Assembly (NCBI RefSeq): GCF_017743865.1
Contig: NZ_JAGHRJ010000009.1
Coordinates: forward strand, 62,001-126,000
Reading direction: 5' to 3'
DNA from: Labrenzia sp. R4_2
GTDB taxonomy: Bacteria; Pseudomonadota; Alphaproteobacteria; Rhizobiales; Stappiaceae
DNA: 64,000 bases
Below, piece after piece: positions 1 through 11,447 of the stretch (the stretch's first letter is position 1; every line of letters starts with the position of its first letter). The position numbers and the translations under genes are program-made. Under the pieces are notes generated by a model. That model was not told the origin of the DNA. It worked only from the letters and a program-made list of their open reading frames with translations, and made no database searches.

Positions 1-235
1 CTTCAAGGAGAAAGGCCTGGGAAGGTTTCAGAGCAAACCCGTGGGGAGAGGCTGCACCGTCAATCAGGATGTGCGGTGTGCCAACACCTTCCATAACAGC
101 GGCTGCGATAGAATGAACCGGCTTGATCGTGGTCACGACATTTGGTCCATCCGCAAACGCAGGAGCCAACAAGGCAGACCCGGCAAGCACGGTCGAGGCA
201 GCAAGAGCAAGGCGAAGTTTTCGGGCGTTTTGCAT
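1..235 (-). CDS. znuA: Zinc ABC transporter substrate-binding protein, N-terminal part (ZnuA)
   Basis: Leftward gene cut by the window edge; only about 78 N-terminal residues are visible. They begin with a signal peptide (basic start, Ala/Leu-rich core, ending near ALLAPAFA) followed by the ZnuA-family opening VVTTIKPVHSIAAAV and the second motif ASPHGFALKPSQA. In this family the two histidines belong to the zinc site, so the protein would capture zinc in the periplasm for a ZnuBC permease, which lies outside the window. The start ATG at 235 is the first in frame before the signal peptide. A long palindrome 43 bases upstream suggests Zur control. The family call is secure; the C-terminal metal-site residues cannot be seen. 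Confidence 0.88.
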   Translation of the reverse strand, partial: MQNARKLRLALAASTVLAGSALLAPAFADGPNVVTTIKPVHSIAAAVMEGVGTPHILIDGAASPHGFALKPSQAFLLE

Positions 236-277
236 GGCGGTTTATTCGGTCATCCAGAGGAACAGGGAAATTGATCT

Positions 278-296
278 CATGTTACTTTGTAACATG
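278..296. promoter_or_regulatory. Candidate Zur operator
   Basis: CATGTTACTTTGTAACATG is a perfect inverted repeat: two 8-base arms around TTT. It lies between znuA (leftward) and the paaX-like gene (rightward), 43 bases from the znuA start. A second, weaker GTAAC-GGT-ATAAC element follows at 296-308. Zur sites in front of znu genes are AT-rich palindromes containing GTTAY/RTAAC half-sites, so position and form fit. Zur itself is not encoded in this window. Confidence 0.6.
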
Positions 297-416
297 TAAC
301 GGTATAACGTTCATGGATTTGGCGTGCAAGCGATGACTTTCGCTGGTTCAGGCGGATTGCTTGGAATGCTGCGCTGTCAGGTCTATGGTGGCGCCTCTCA
401 GACAAACGACCAATCA

Positions 417-1268
417 ATGACTTCACAAGCGCCAACTCTTCTCCCGAAACTCCTAACATCCTATCCGCCCAAAGCCGGGCCTTTGATCGTCACCATCTAT
501 GGTGACATCGTGGAACCGCGCGGTGGCACTTTGTGGATGGGTGATCTGATCACGCTGTGCGGACAATTTGGCGTCAATGAGTCATTGGTGCGGACGGCCG
601 TATCCCGCCTGGTCGCAAGGGGGCAGCTTGAAGGCGAGCGCAATGGGCGGCGCAGTTACTACCGGCTCACCGATGCCGCGGGAATAGAGTTCCAGTCAGC
701 ATCGGAACAGATTTTCGGTCCGCCGGACACCGACTGCGGTTTGTTGTTCATCGTCCAACCGGACCGAACGGATCACCAATGTCTCGTCGATCAAGGTTTT
801 GGGGCCGTTTCAGAAACACTGTTTGTTGGAGCAGATCGACCAAGCAGGATTCCATCAGGCGCCTGTTTCAAGGCGTGTCCTGATCAACGAAGCACAAAAG
901 AAGTTGCCGAGATGCTCAACAAAGTCTTCGGACTGGAGCAATTGGTAGGTAGGTATGGGTCTTTTTTTGAAAAATTTCAGGCGATGGACTGCGTTGGTTT
1001 GTCGGGTTTGGAGGCCGTCACCATAAGGCTCGCCATGGTCCATGAATTCAGAGCCATCCGGCTGAAAGACCCCCGGCTTCCGCCGTCCGTCTTGCCGGAA
1101 AATTGGGATGGCTTCACTGCACGCCGATTGTTCGCCAACAGGTATCTTGAACTGTCGGAAACGGCCGATCCGTTCATTGGAGCAAGCCTGACAGGGCAGG
1201 GCGGAGCTCTTGAGGGTAAAACCGGGCCGATCCTCAAACGGATTTCTGATCTACAGTCTTCTGGCTGA
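417..1268 (+). CDS. PaaX-family transcriptional regulator
   Basis: 283-residue protein. Residues about 15-80 form a winged-helix domain (LIVTIYGDIVEPRGG, then VRTAVSRLVARGQL and GRRSYYRLT), the N-terminal signature of PaaX, the phenylacetyl-CoA-responsive repressor of phenylacetate degradation. The rest matches the PaaX central and C-terminal regions in length. The reading frame is open upstream, but ATG 417 places the start just before the conserved domain. No paa catabolic gene is nearby: the neighbours are znuA and a solute-binding protein, so its target and ligand are unknown. Family membership is good; a role in phenylacetate control is only one possibility. Confidence 0.78.
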   Translation: MTSQAPTLLPKLLTSYPPKAGPLIVTIYGDIVEPRGGTLWMGDLITLCGQFGVNESLVRTAVSRLVARGQLEGERNGRRSYYRLTDAAGIEFQSASEQIFGPPDTDCGLLFIVQPDRTDHQCLVDQGFGAVSETLFVGADRPSRIPSGACFKACPDQRSTKEVAEMLNKVFGLEQLVGRYGSFFEKFQAMDCVGLSGLEAVTIRLAMVHEFRAIRLKDPRLPPSVLPENWDGFTARRLFANRYLELSETADPFIGASLTGQGGALEGKTGPILKRISDLQSSG

Positions 1269-1302
1269 GTGTTTCCGCACACAGTCCTAATTGCAAAGAG
1301 GG

Positions 1303-2127
1303 CTATTTGATTGGGTTGACCGTAGAGATCGCATTGGAATTCAAGGAACTCATTGAAACTGAGAAAAAGTCATCAATAGCCCGTTTGATGTCTCCGCGAT
1401 CCCGCAAGCGCTGTGTGGCCTCCTTCAAGAGCTTGACGTATCCATCTGACGGAAGGGATTTTGTGCACATCAGCTTGAAGGGGTACCGTTGAGTTACCAG
1501 AGGCTGGCCAAAGATTTCCGCCATTATGCCAGCTTTTGCGAATGCACTGTAGCGGACACTTTCGATCGCTCCCATAATCGCGTCGATCCGATCAAATGAC
1601 AGCATCAGCGAGCTTTTTTCGTAATCTGGTGTTTCGATTTTGTTCAAGCTCGTATCGCTGTCGAATGGATCTCCGATGCTCATCCCGGCAGGTACTCCAA
1701 TCCGCAAACCGGAGAGGTCCTCATAGGAACGCAGGTCAATGCCTTTTTTTGGCAAAATGCCGACCTCAAGCGTGTAACCGATATCCTCGACCATCGTGAA
1801 AGTCTTCTGCGCAAAGGGAGAACTGGCCGCAATGGTGCAGTCCGCATCTCCGTGAGCGATGTCATTGATCATCCGCTTGATCGGAACAACTTGAGCCTTG
1901 TGGTCAAACCCGGCCTCGGCCAAAATCATGTTCGCAATTATGAAGTGATAACCGTCGATGTCGCCGGTTGTGTTGTAGAAACTGTAAGGCTCCTGCTGCA
2001 TCGTCTGGATGATCGGCCGCGGGTCCTGCGCCTGAGCCCAGATCGGAAAAAGTGCGACCAAGATTGCGGCTATGAGCGGTCTTGCGGCCAAGTGGCGCCT
2101 CAATGGGTTTTTCGATTGCGCGTTCAC
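1303..2127 (-). CDS. Periplasmic solute-binding protein, SBP_bac_3-like
   Basis: 274 residues starting at GTG. A basic N-terminus and hydrophobic stretch ending at IWAQAQ look like a Sec signal peptide. The mature part has the layout of family-3 binding proteins: an early YSFYNTTGDIDGYHFIIANMIL block, an acidic-polar hinge region (DADCTIAASSPF), and LRIGVPAGMS at the domain crossover. These proteins bind amino acids or similar small solutes, or act as sensor-like orphans. No ABC permease or ATPase is adjacent, so it either serves a transporter elsewhere or is a stand-alone sensor-type protein. The ligand cannot be inferred. Convergent with the PaaX-like gene. Confidence 0.7.
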   Translation of the reverse strand: MNAQSKNPLRRHLAARPLIAAILVALFPIWAQAQDPRPIIQTMQQEPYSFYNTTGDIDGYHFIIANMILAEAGFDHKAQVVPIKRMINDIAHGDADCTIAASSPFAQKTFTMVEDIGYTLEVGILPKKGIDLRSYEDLSGLRIGVPAGMSIGDPFDSDTSLNKIETPDYEKSSLMLSFDRIDAIMGAIESVRYSAFAKAGIMAEIFGQPLVTQRYPFKLMCTKSLPSDGYVKLLKEATQRLRDRGDIKRAIDDFFSVSMSSLNSNAISTVNPIK

Positions 2128-2281
2128 GGCAAGTGTACCCTGTCGAGGATTGGCTAGATAGCTGGCACTTTTCGCCAGAAAAACACAGAACCTTTCTGCG
2201 CTAGATTACTCCCGCAGGCCAATCGTCTTTGCGGCCAAACGGAAGCCCAGTGTTGAACGTGCCTGACTTCTTGTTGCCGCA

Positions 2282-3187
2282 TTACATTTGAATGACGAGG
2301 CGGTCCCGTCCGGCCTGCTTGGCCTTGTAAAGCAGCCGGTCCACACGCTCCAGAGCTGTGTCGAAATCATCGTCCGGCTCAACAAGGGCTAAACCTGCGG
2401 ACAGAGTCACGGATCCGATCGTTTGACCCTGCTTGCGGTTGACCAGTTTGTGCTTGGTGACGCCCAAGCGGACCCGCTCAACGACATCCGCACATTCTGT
2501 TTCATCCGCACTATCGAAGAGGATCGCAAATTCTTCACCGCCATAGCGGCAAAGCACATCCTGACTGCGGATGAGGCTTTTGATGGCGGTCGCTACCAGT
2601 TTCAGGACCTGGTCGCCGATAATGTGACCGTAGGTGTCGTTGACGTTCTTGAAGTGATCGATGTCGAGCAACGCCAAAAAGTATTTGGGGCTTGGCCGTG
2701 ATTGTCGTGCGGCAAACTCAGCTTCCAAGTAGCGGCGGTTGTAAATGCCGGTGAGCGAATCCGTGAAGATTTCACTCTGGCTGGCCGCAAGTTCCTGCTC
2801 TAGCTTTGCGGTTTGGGAGAGTATTTCGGCCATGTTGTCGGACAAGGCCTTAATGACATCGTCTTTTGTGCTTTTGCGTTTTGCATCCTTGCACAACTCA
2901 GCGGATGTTTCGGCGGACGAGCGGATCGCATCAAGGTGTCCTTGTGAGCGTTTCATCGACTCGAATTGTTTTTCCGAGCTGACATTTGGCTGCACGAAGT
3001 TTTCGTAGACGAAAAGCAACGCTTTGGCCGTCAATCCCTCTTCGCTCGCGATGAGACGTTGAACTTCCCGTGCAACCGGAGAACCCGGTTCTGTCAGAAA
3101 GAGATGCAGGACATGAAAAATACGCGGGTCGCAATTCAAGTCGTGGCGATCAATTTCCGACACAACCTGTTCGCACAAAAACGTCAT
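2282..3187 (-). CDS. Diguanylate cyclase (GGDEF domain)
   Basis: Makes the second messenger c-di-GMP from two GTP. The C-terminal half is a complete GGDEF domain: DSLTGIYNRRYLE, DIDHFKNVNDTYGH and active-site RYGGEEF near residues 213-217. RSQD lies five residues before the GGEEF, the position of the product-inhibition I-site, so the enzyme is probably feedback-inhibited. The N-terminal half is helical without transmembrane segments and resembles the small N-terminal module of rhizobial cytoplasmic cyclases. The frame is open upstream to TTG 3313, adding a hydrophobic stretch; I prefer ATG 3187, but neither start has a good ribosome-binding site. Confidence 0.85.
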   Translation of the reverse strand: MTFLCEQVVSEIDRHDLNCDPRIFHVLHLFLTEPGSPVAREVQRLIASEEGLTAKALLFVYENFVQPNVSSEKQFESMKRSQGHLDAIRSSAETSAELCKDAKRKSTKDDVIKALSDNMAEILSQTAKLEQELAASQSEIFTDSLTGIYNRRYLEAEFAARQSRPSPKYFLALLDIDHFKNVNDTYGHIIGDQVLKLVATAIKSLIRSQDVLCRYGGEEFAILFDSADETECADVVERVRLGVTKHKLVNRKQGQTIGSVTLSAGLALVEPDDDFDTALERVDRLLYKAKQAGRDRLVIQM

Positions 3188-3453
3188 GAGCACGCACACC
3201 AGGACAATGATTCTTTTTCTAAAGCGAGAGTAGTGAGAATAGGGCAGGATCTCTAGGCGAAATCGAATTAGCTGCGGAATTACGTGAATAAAATCGTTGT
3301 AAAAACAATTCAAAGACGTGGCGCTGAGATCTGCATAATTCAGGTTGTTGCGATTGGTTGAAAATTACGGGATCGTTGTCCAATCCCGATCGGGCTTGCG
3401 TCCGTACGCAGTCCGAACTGATGACATAGACGGCTAATTTATCGGAGGGGGAA

Positions 3454-5505
3454 GTGGCCCGTTTCATCTCGTGTCTCCTTGCAGCAATCGCAGCGGCCCT
3501 TCTGGCGGGGGCGCCGGCGAAGGCCTCTCCCGCTGTTGCGCTTGAACATGTGGTCTCCGTTCTGCCTGTTTGGCCTGGCCATCAACAAGGTGGTTCGGGA
3601 GCCCGGCCGGGGCGGGCTCCGGAAGGCAGCGGAGTGGTTATCCGCGAAGGCATAATCGCAACTGCTTGGCACGTGATCGAACCCGCAACACGCATCGATG
3701 TCCGGCTCTCAGATGGCCGTATTCTGCCGGCGCGGTTGCTGGCGCAAGATACGTCCACCGATATCGCGCTTTTGAGGATCGAAGAGCCGGTCGAGCCGAT
3801 CGAGATCGCCGAAACAGCAGCGATTGCTCAACCTGTGTGCGCAATCGGAAATGCTTTTGGTCTCGGTTTGTCCGTAACCTGCGGTGTGGTTTCGGCCCTG
3901 AATGTCAGCAATGCCGGGTTCAACACTGTTGAAGACTTTGTCCAGACGGATGCTGCCGCAAATCCAGGGTCGTCAGGCGGGGCGCTGGTTGACCAAGATG
4001 GCCGGTTGGTCGGCATGGTCTCTGCCATTTTTGCCTCCGATGCCGATGCCAACATAGGCGTCAATTTCGCGGTTTCATCGCAGCTCCTTATGCGGGTGAC
4101 CGATGCTTTGATGGCAGTTGGGAGCGTCACCTATCTGGAGCCCGGCTGGCGCCTCAATAGAGCGCGCCGGTCGCAACTCGCCGAAATCGCAGCGCCCGCA
4201 GTTGTGTCCGTTGACAGCGGCAGCCCGGCAGACAGCGCGGGGATAAAAGCTGGAGATCAAATTGTATCCGTTGGCGCGCGGCGCGTCTTGAGCCCACGAG
4301 ATGCCGCATCTGCCATTGCAGTCCTGCCAGAGACGACTGGCGAGGTCAGCCTGATGCTAAAAAGATCTGGCGAGACAAAAACCGTTTCGTTGTCCTTTGC
4401 GCAGGAGACCGTGCAGATCGCTTCTCAATCGGAAACGGTCAAAGATCCGGATTGCCCGCATCCTGAAGACGTCTGTCAAATGCGTCAGATTGTTTTTCCG
4501 GTGTCCAGTTTTGATCCCGTGGGAAGCGCGACACGCATCGCAGACGATTTGTTGGTGACCAACCGGCATGTGGTCGGCAATTCGAAGACCGCGACGGTGC
4601 ACACCCCATCTGGGCCAAAGACGGCGACAGTGATTCCATCGGCCTATCAGGGAGATCTTGTCTTGTTGCAGGTTGACGGATTGCCCGACGGGAGCCTGAT
4701 CCCGGCTCTGAGCGCTTCGCCAGTAGTTCCGCCTGAAGGCAATGGTGCATATTACGCGATTGGTGCAGACATTGCGCGTAAGCAAGTCCGGGTGTTTGAT
4801 CCGGGCGAATTGCTGTCTCCTCCGGCAAGAGATGGCGTGTTTGGCCGTCTCCACGTCACGGCTCAAATGCAACCGGGCGTCAGCGGCGGAGGCCTTGTCG
4901 ACACAGCCGGCCGCCTGGTTGGCATTGCCGTTGGTGGTGGTGATGGACGGTTTGAAGCGATCCCCTTGGGTGATGTCACCAAACTTTTCGATCTGCGCAG
5001 CGATCCGCAAGCGCACCAGGTGACCGAAGAACTTGGGAGCGGGTTTGAAGCCTGCGCGGCATTGCTCGATGCGTCAGGGGGAGGGCAGACCGGTACGACT
5101 GAAGCAACCGACGTAACATCGATTTGTAGTAAAGCTGCGAACCATGGCCAGTTGCTCAAAGCGGGGCGCATCTTGGCCCAGGCAGGTCAGTTCGACGAAG
5201 CAATCAGGATGCATGGGCAGGCTGTGGAGCAGGTTCCGAACTCCATCAACTCCCGCATGTCATTGCTGGTATCACTTCAGCTCGGCGGCCGGTTTGCGGA
5301 AATGACCGGACATGCGCGCAAGCTCATGGAGCTTGCCCCCAACGACCCGCAAGCGCTACGTTTCTCAATCCAGTCCGGTGTCTGGGGCGGTGATCTAGAA
5401 CTCGCTGAAGACGGCTATGCCGCGCTCCAAGAAGCCGATCCACGCCAAGCACAAGCTGCCAGACGGTTCATCGACGCCGCCCCACCAGCCCCACCACGCC
5501 GATAG
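3454..5505 (+). CDS. Secreted protein with two trypsin-like protease domains, PDZ and TPR repeats
   Basis: 683 residues, GTG start at 3454 behind GGAGGGGG. Residues 1-24 are a signal peptide ending AKA. Domain order: HtrA-type protease with triad H73 (TAWHV), D103 (TDIALL), S174 (NPGSSGG); PDZ domain about 245-330 (GSPADSAGIKAGDQIVSVG); a second trypsin-like domain with its own triad H372 (TNRHVV), D401 (YQGDLVLL) and S477 (GVSGGG); and TPR-like repeats about 560-670. Both triads look intact. HtrA-family proteins do protein quality control in the periplasm and usually have one protease domain followed by one or two PDZ. Two cysteines (CPHPEDVC) sit in the linker. Single gene, with tRNA-Gln convergent downstream. 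Confidence 0.85.
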   Translation: MARFISCLLAAIAAALLAGAPAKASPAVALEHVVSVLPVWPGHQQGGSGARPGRAPEGSGVVIREGIIATAWHVIEPATRIDVRLSDGRILPARLLAQDTSTDIALLRIEEPVEPIEIAETAAIAQPVCAIGNAFGLGLSVTCGVVSALNVSNAGFNTVEDFVQTDAAANPGSSGGALVDQDGRLVGMVSAIFASDADANIGVNFAVSSQLLMRVTDALMAVGSVTYLEPGWRLNRARRSQLAEIAAPAVVSVDSGSPADSAGIKAGDQIVSVGARRVLSPRDAASAIAVLPETTGEVSLMLKRSGETKTVSLSFAQETVQIASQSETVKDPDCPHPEDVCQMRQIVFPVSSFDPVGSATRIADDLLVTNRHVVGNSKTATVHTPSGPKTATVIPSAYQGDLVLLQVDGLPDGSLIPALSASPVVPPEGNGAYYAIGADIARKQVRVFDPGELLSPPARDGVFGRLHVTAQMQPGVSGGGLVDTAGRLVGIAVGGGDGRFEAIPLGDVTKLFDLRSDPQAHQVTEELGSGFEACAALLDASGGGQTGTTEATDVTSICSKAANHGQLLKAGRILAQAGQFDEAIRMHGQAVEQVPNSINSRMSLLVSLQLGGRFAEMTGHARKLMELAPNDPQALRFSIQSGVWGGDLELAEDGYAALQEADPRQAQAARRFIDAAPPAPPRR

Positions 5506-5950
5506 CAGCGCGGGTGCAGCTGTCATTAAATGCAACGTCGCACTTTAACGCGATAAACGACTTGGGTTAGCTCGATTAAATTGGCTGGGGAACCTGGATT
5601 CGAACCAGGACTAACAGAGTCAGAGTCTGCGGGTCTACCGTTAACCTATTCCCCAATCCGGGCCACGCGGGTTGTTGCGGGCGGAGGCGCGCGGCGAGCG
5701 CCTTAATTGGTGAGGGGCATATACATCCAACCGTCCCCCGAATGCAAGAGCAAGTTTTAGCTTTTTTGATCACAAAAGTCCGCGGACCTTGCACACCTGC
5801 AGAACAGCCTGCCGTCTCTTAGAGAATTTGCCAAGCGGGGTTCTTTTCGAGCGGCGGTCAACCTGATACAGTTTTCCCAACTAAAGGACTTGCTCCGGGT
5901 GCTTGGCGCGCTGAAACGCGCATACACCTGAGGCATCGAAAGGCAAAAAC
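5506..5950. other. Intergenic stretch holding only tRNA-Gln
   Basis: Apart from the tRNA at 5582-5655 I see no credible gene here. The open frame crossing the tRNA on the minus strand has no homology or ribosome-binding site. The 295 bases after the tRNA would contain the promoters for the leftward tRNA and the rightward ppx/gppA gene; I could not identify a convincing -35/-10 pair by eye. Confidence 0.5.
5582..5655 (-). tRNA. tRNA-Gln (anticodon CTG)
   Basis: Read leftward, the sequence folds as a cloverleaf: acceptor TGGGGAA pairing with TTCCCCA, D-arm GGTT/GACC, anticodon stem GCAGA/TCTGT around loop CTCTGAC, and T-arm CCTGG-TTCGAAT-CCAGG. The anticodon CTG reads the glutamine codon CAG, and the weak U-A first acceptor pair is typical of tRNA-Gln. 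Discriminator G and the 3' CCA are encoded (5582-5584). 74 bases including CCA. Confidence 0.95.
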
Positions 5951-7689
5951 GTGACTCATTCAGGTCAGGAACCGCCCGAATCCGGGCGACGTGCCCCTGA
6001 TGTGTCCGGACAAAACGCAGCGCTCAACGAGCGCAAGGGACGAAACCGACGGCGCCGGAAAAACCGGTCCGGTCAGGGTTCAGGAGCACAGGGTCGGGAG
6101 GGCAACAGGCCCGACGGCCAAGCTCCTTCGAGTGGATCTGACGCCACAAGTGTCTCTCAAGCGGCCGGGCAGACCAGACAAGCTGACGCCAACACGGCGA
6201 ACGGCATCAAAGATGCTGGGACGGTGACCCCTTCCAATCGGAAGAAAAAGCGGCGCGGCCGCCGACGGCCGGCGCAGAGCGGGACTGCGAATCCGGAAGC
6301 GCAAACAAACGCACATATGAATGCAGCCATCGCTGGGAAAGATGCGCTGCTGTCCGAGGGGGCTCCCTCTGCGAAGGGCAAAAAAGCTGCCAACCGGCGG
6401 GGCCGCAAACGTTGGCAGGCTAAAAAGAATCGTGGCCAAGCTGCGCACACCGACCAGGAAACACCGGCTGTTGAAACTGAGACCGGAGCGGATCCGCAGC
6501 TTTCCAGACCTTTGAATGGCGTGCCCAAGCCGGACGGAGGACCGCGTCCGCCAGAACCGTCCGGACGTGAGCAGCAACCTATTCGCCGCCCGCGCACGCG
6601 CGGTCCGGAAGGCCTTCGGAACGGACATCGCCGTCATCCAGTGCACGCATCCGGCAATGCGCCTCTTTATGCTGCACTCGATCTTGGAACGAACAATTGC
6701 CGGTTGCTGATCGCGCGTCCCGAAGAACGTGGTTTTCGCGTCGTCGATGCCTTTTCCCGGATCGTGCGGCTCGGGGAAGGGGTCGGCGCACACCGGCGGC
6801 TTGGCGATGCGGCCATGGACCGCGCCATTGATGCGTTGGCCCAGTGCCATCGCAAGCTGGCGGAACGCGGCGTCGAACGGTCCCGTCTGATCGCAACGGA
6901 GGCCTGCCGGGCGGCCGAAAACGGGGCAGACTTCATTTCGCGTGTTCAGGCTGAGACCGGCCTCGCGCTGGAAATCGTCAATCGTGAAACCGAAGCACGG
7001 CTTGCTGTGGCAGGATGTGCATCCCTGGTTGATCATGATGCCGACGGTGTCATTTTGTTTGATATCGGCGGTGGCTCTTCTGAAATCGTCTGGCTCGATC
7101 TGCGCAACAGATGCGGCGCGCGCGGATATGCACTGACGCGGTTCATCCGGTCCTGGATCTCCTTGCCGGTTGGTGTTGTCAATCTGGCCGAGCGTCACGG
7201 CGGCGTTCATGTCACACCGGACATCTTTGAGGCGATGGTGGACGATGCGGCCGATCATCTGGCCGAGTTCAATCTTGCAGATGATCTTTCCGAAGCGATC
7301 TCCAGCGGCAAGGTTCATATGCTTGGAACCTCGGGCACGGTAACAACTCTGGCCGGGGTTCATCTTGGGCTCCGGCGCTACGATCGCCGGCGCGTCGACG
7401 GCACCTGGCTGGAAGACACGCAAGTCGGCGGTATGATTGATCAGCTGCGCGACATGCCGTATGAGGCGCGCGTCAGCAATCCTTGCATCGGCGAAGACCG
7501 GGCCGACCTGGTGTTGGCCGGCTGTGCGATTTTGGAGGCCATCCGGCGGCGCTGGAGTTGCCCGAGATTGAGGGTTGCGGACCGCGGGTTGCGCGAGGGC
7601 ATCTTGACCGAGTTGATGGCGGCCGATGGTGTATGGGCGCGCAGGAAAAACGGGCCGCGGCAAGGACGTGGCCGTCCGAGGAACAGATA

Positions 7690-7690
<1 letters not shown>
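5951..7690 (+). CDS. Ppx/GppA family phosphatase with long basic N-terminal extension
   Basis: 579 residues, GTG start. The catalytic part begins near residue 237 ([16 protein letters not shown]), followed by the family signatures [27 protein letters not shown] and [13 protein letters not shown]. Ppx/GppA proteins of the ASKHA fold hydrolyse polyphosphate and/or pppGpp; the sequence cannot say which. The first 230 residues are low-complexity and very rich in Arg, Lys, Gly, Asn and Gln, with clusters such as [14 protein letters not shown] and KKKRRGRRR, and are probably disordered and able to bind RNA or polyphosphate. The C-terminus is again basic. Stop TAA overlaps the ATG of rlmE, so the two are translationally coupled. 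Confidence 0.85.
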
Positions 7691-10091
<2,401 letters not shown>

Positions 10092-10110
10092 TCGACTGTA
10101 CATATCGAAG

Positions 10111-10136
10111 GAGCCGGTCTGATATCGGCTCTTTTC
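10111..10136 (+). terminator. Terminator of guaB
   Basis: GAGCCG / CGGCTC stem with a 9-base loop, followed by TTTT. It lies 20 bases after the guaB stop and just in front of the next gene. The stem is short but the form is classical. Confidence 0.65.
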
Positions 10137-10148
10137 AAAGGGTAAGCA

Positions 10149-11441
10149 ATGAAAGACGGCGGACGCCTCGCGGCGGCGATTGAAGTCCTGGACGAAGTGG
10201 AACGCCGTCATCGGCCGGTTCAGGTGACCTTGAAAGAGTGGGGATCTGCGCATCGGTTTGCCGGGTCGGGAGATCGCACCGTCATTGGCAATCTCGTCTT
10301 TGACGCTCTTCGCAACCGGGCCTCTTTGTCAGCTCAAATGCAGGACGACAGTCCGCGCGCACTGGCGCTCGCGACCTATGTGCTGACTTGGGACAAAGGT
10401 CTTGAGGCGCTGACCGCCGTATTGAGTGAAGACCGGCATGCGCCCGAGCAATTGACCGACGCTGAAGCAGACCGTCTTGCCGCGCCTGTGCCGAACGATT
10501 TGCAGCCCTGGCAGGCGGCCGATGTCCCGGAATGGCTGTGGCCAAAATTTTCCGCGGTTTTTGGCGAATATGCTGTCGCCGAGGGCCGGGCCCTCGCACA
10601 GCGCGCACCGGTCGACATGCGGGTGAACACCCTGAAGTCGGATCGCGAAAAACTCCTGAAAAAACTCAACCATGCAGGCGCCCAAGAGACCGGTCTGTCG
10701 CCGCTTGGAATGCGCATTGAAGCAAAGCCGGGTCTTGGCCGGATGCCGCATGTTCAAGCCGAAGAGGGCTACCGCAAAGGCTGGTTCGACCTTCAGGATG
10801 AGGCCAGTCAGCTTGCAGCTTTGCTGGCGGGGGCGCAGCCGGGACAACAGGTTCTGGATTATTGTGCCGGCGGTGGTGGCAAGACGTTAGCGCTGGCTGC
10901 TGCCATGGAGAACAAGGGTCAGCTCTACGCCTATGACGCAGATCGTTTGCGTTTGGCTCCGATCCATGAACGGCTGCAGCGGGCCGGTGTCCGCAACATA
11001 CAGGTTCGTGATCCCGCGAGCTCCACGCTGGACGATCTGAAAAGCCAGATGGATCTTGTCTTCATTGATGCGCCATGCACGGGCACCGGTGTCTGGCGCC
11101 GCCGGCCGGATTCAAAATGGAAACTGACGGAAAAGGCGCTCAACGATCGCATGAACGATCAGGTGCATGTTCTTGATAATGCAAAAGAGTACGTGAAGGT
11201 TGGCGGACGTTTGGTCTACGCAACTTGCTCGTTGCTCCCAGAAGAAAATGCCGACCAAATCAGCCGGTTTCTCTCCGAAAATCCGGACTTTGCGTCTGTC
11301 TCTGCACTGGATGCCTGGACTGCAATACTGCCGGGTAAGCCGGTTCCAGCCTATGCAAATGAGCGCGGTGACCTTACCTTGACGCCTGCATCCACCAAGA
11401 CGGATGGCTTCTTCATCGCGATCCTGGAGCGGACTGCGTAA
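10149..11441 (+). CDS. RsmB/NOP-family rRNA cytosine-C5 methyltransferase
   Basis: 430 residues. Class I SAM methyltransferase of the RsmB/NSUN group, which forms 5-methylcytosine in rRNA. Motifs: SAM-binding LDYCAGGGGKTLALAA, then the two catalytic-cysteine motifs DAPCTGTG and ATCSLLPEEN, and a C-terminal DGFFIAILER. The N-terminal 130 residues resemble the NusB-like RNA-binding module of RsmB but are shorter and less conserved, so I do not assign the E. coli RsmB target (C967 of 16S rRNA). It follows the guaB terminator by 13 bases and converges with the TPR gene, whose end is only 6 bases away. Confidence 0.88.
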   Translation: MKDGGRLAAAIEVLDEVERRHRPVQVTLKEWGSAHRFAGSGDRTVIGNLVFDALRNRASLSAQMQDDSPRALALATYVLTWDKGLEALTAVLSEDRHAPEQLTDAEADRLAAPVPNDLQPWQAADVPEWLWPKFSAVFGEYAVAEGRALAQRAPVDMRVNTLKSDREKLLKKLNHAGAQETGLSPLGMRIEAKPGLGRMPHVQAEEGYRKGWFDLQDEASQLAALLAGAQPGQQVLDYCAGGGGKTLALAAAMENKGQLYAYDADRLRLAPIHERLQRAGVRNIQVRDPASSTLDDLKSQMDLVFIDAPCTGTGVWRRRPDSKWKLTEKALNDRMNDQVHVLDNAKEYVKVGGRLVYATCSLLPEENADQISRFLSENPDFASVSALDAWTAILPGKPVPAYANERGDLTLTPASTKTDGFFIAILERTA

Positions 11442-11447
11442 AGACTT

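Noticed and set aside
5576..5794. Small minus-strand frame overlapping tRNA-Gln
   Set aside because: Covers a functional tRNA and has no ribosome-binding site.
6080..7663. 527-codon open frame on the minus strand
   Set aside because: It is the antisense of the Ppx/GppA gene, whose forward frame has clear family motifs; the reverse translation is cysteine/arginine-rich with no homology.
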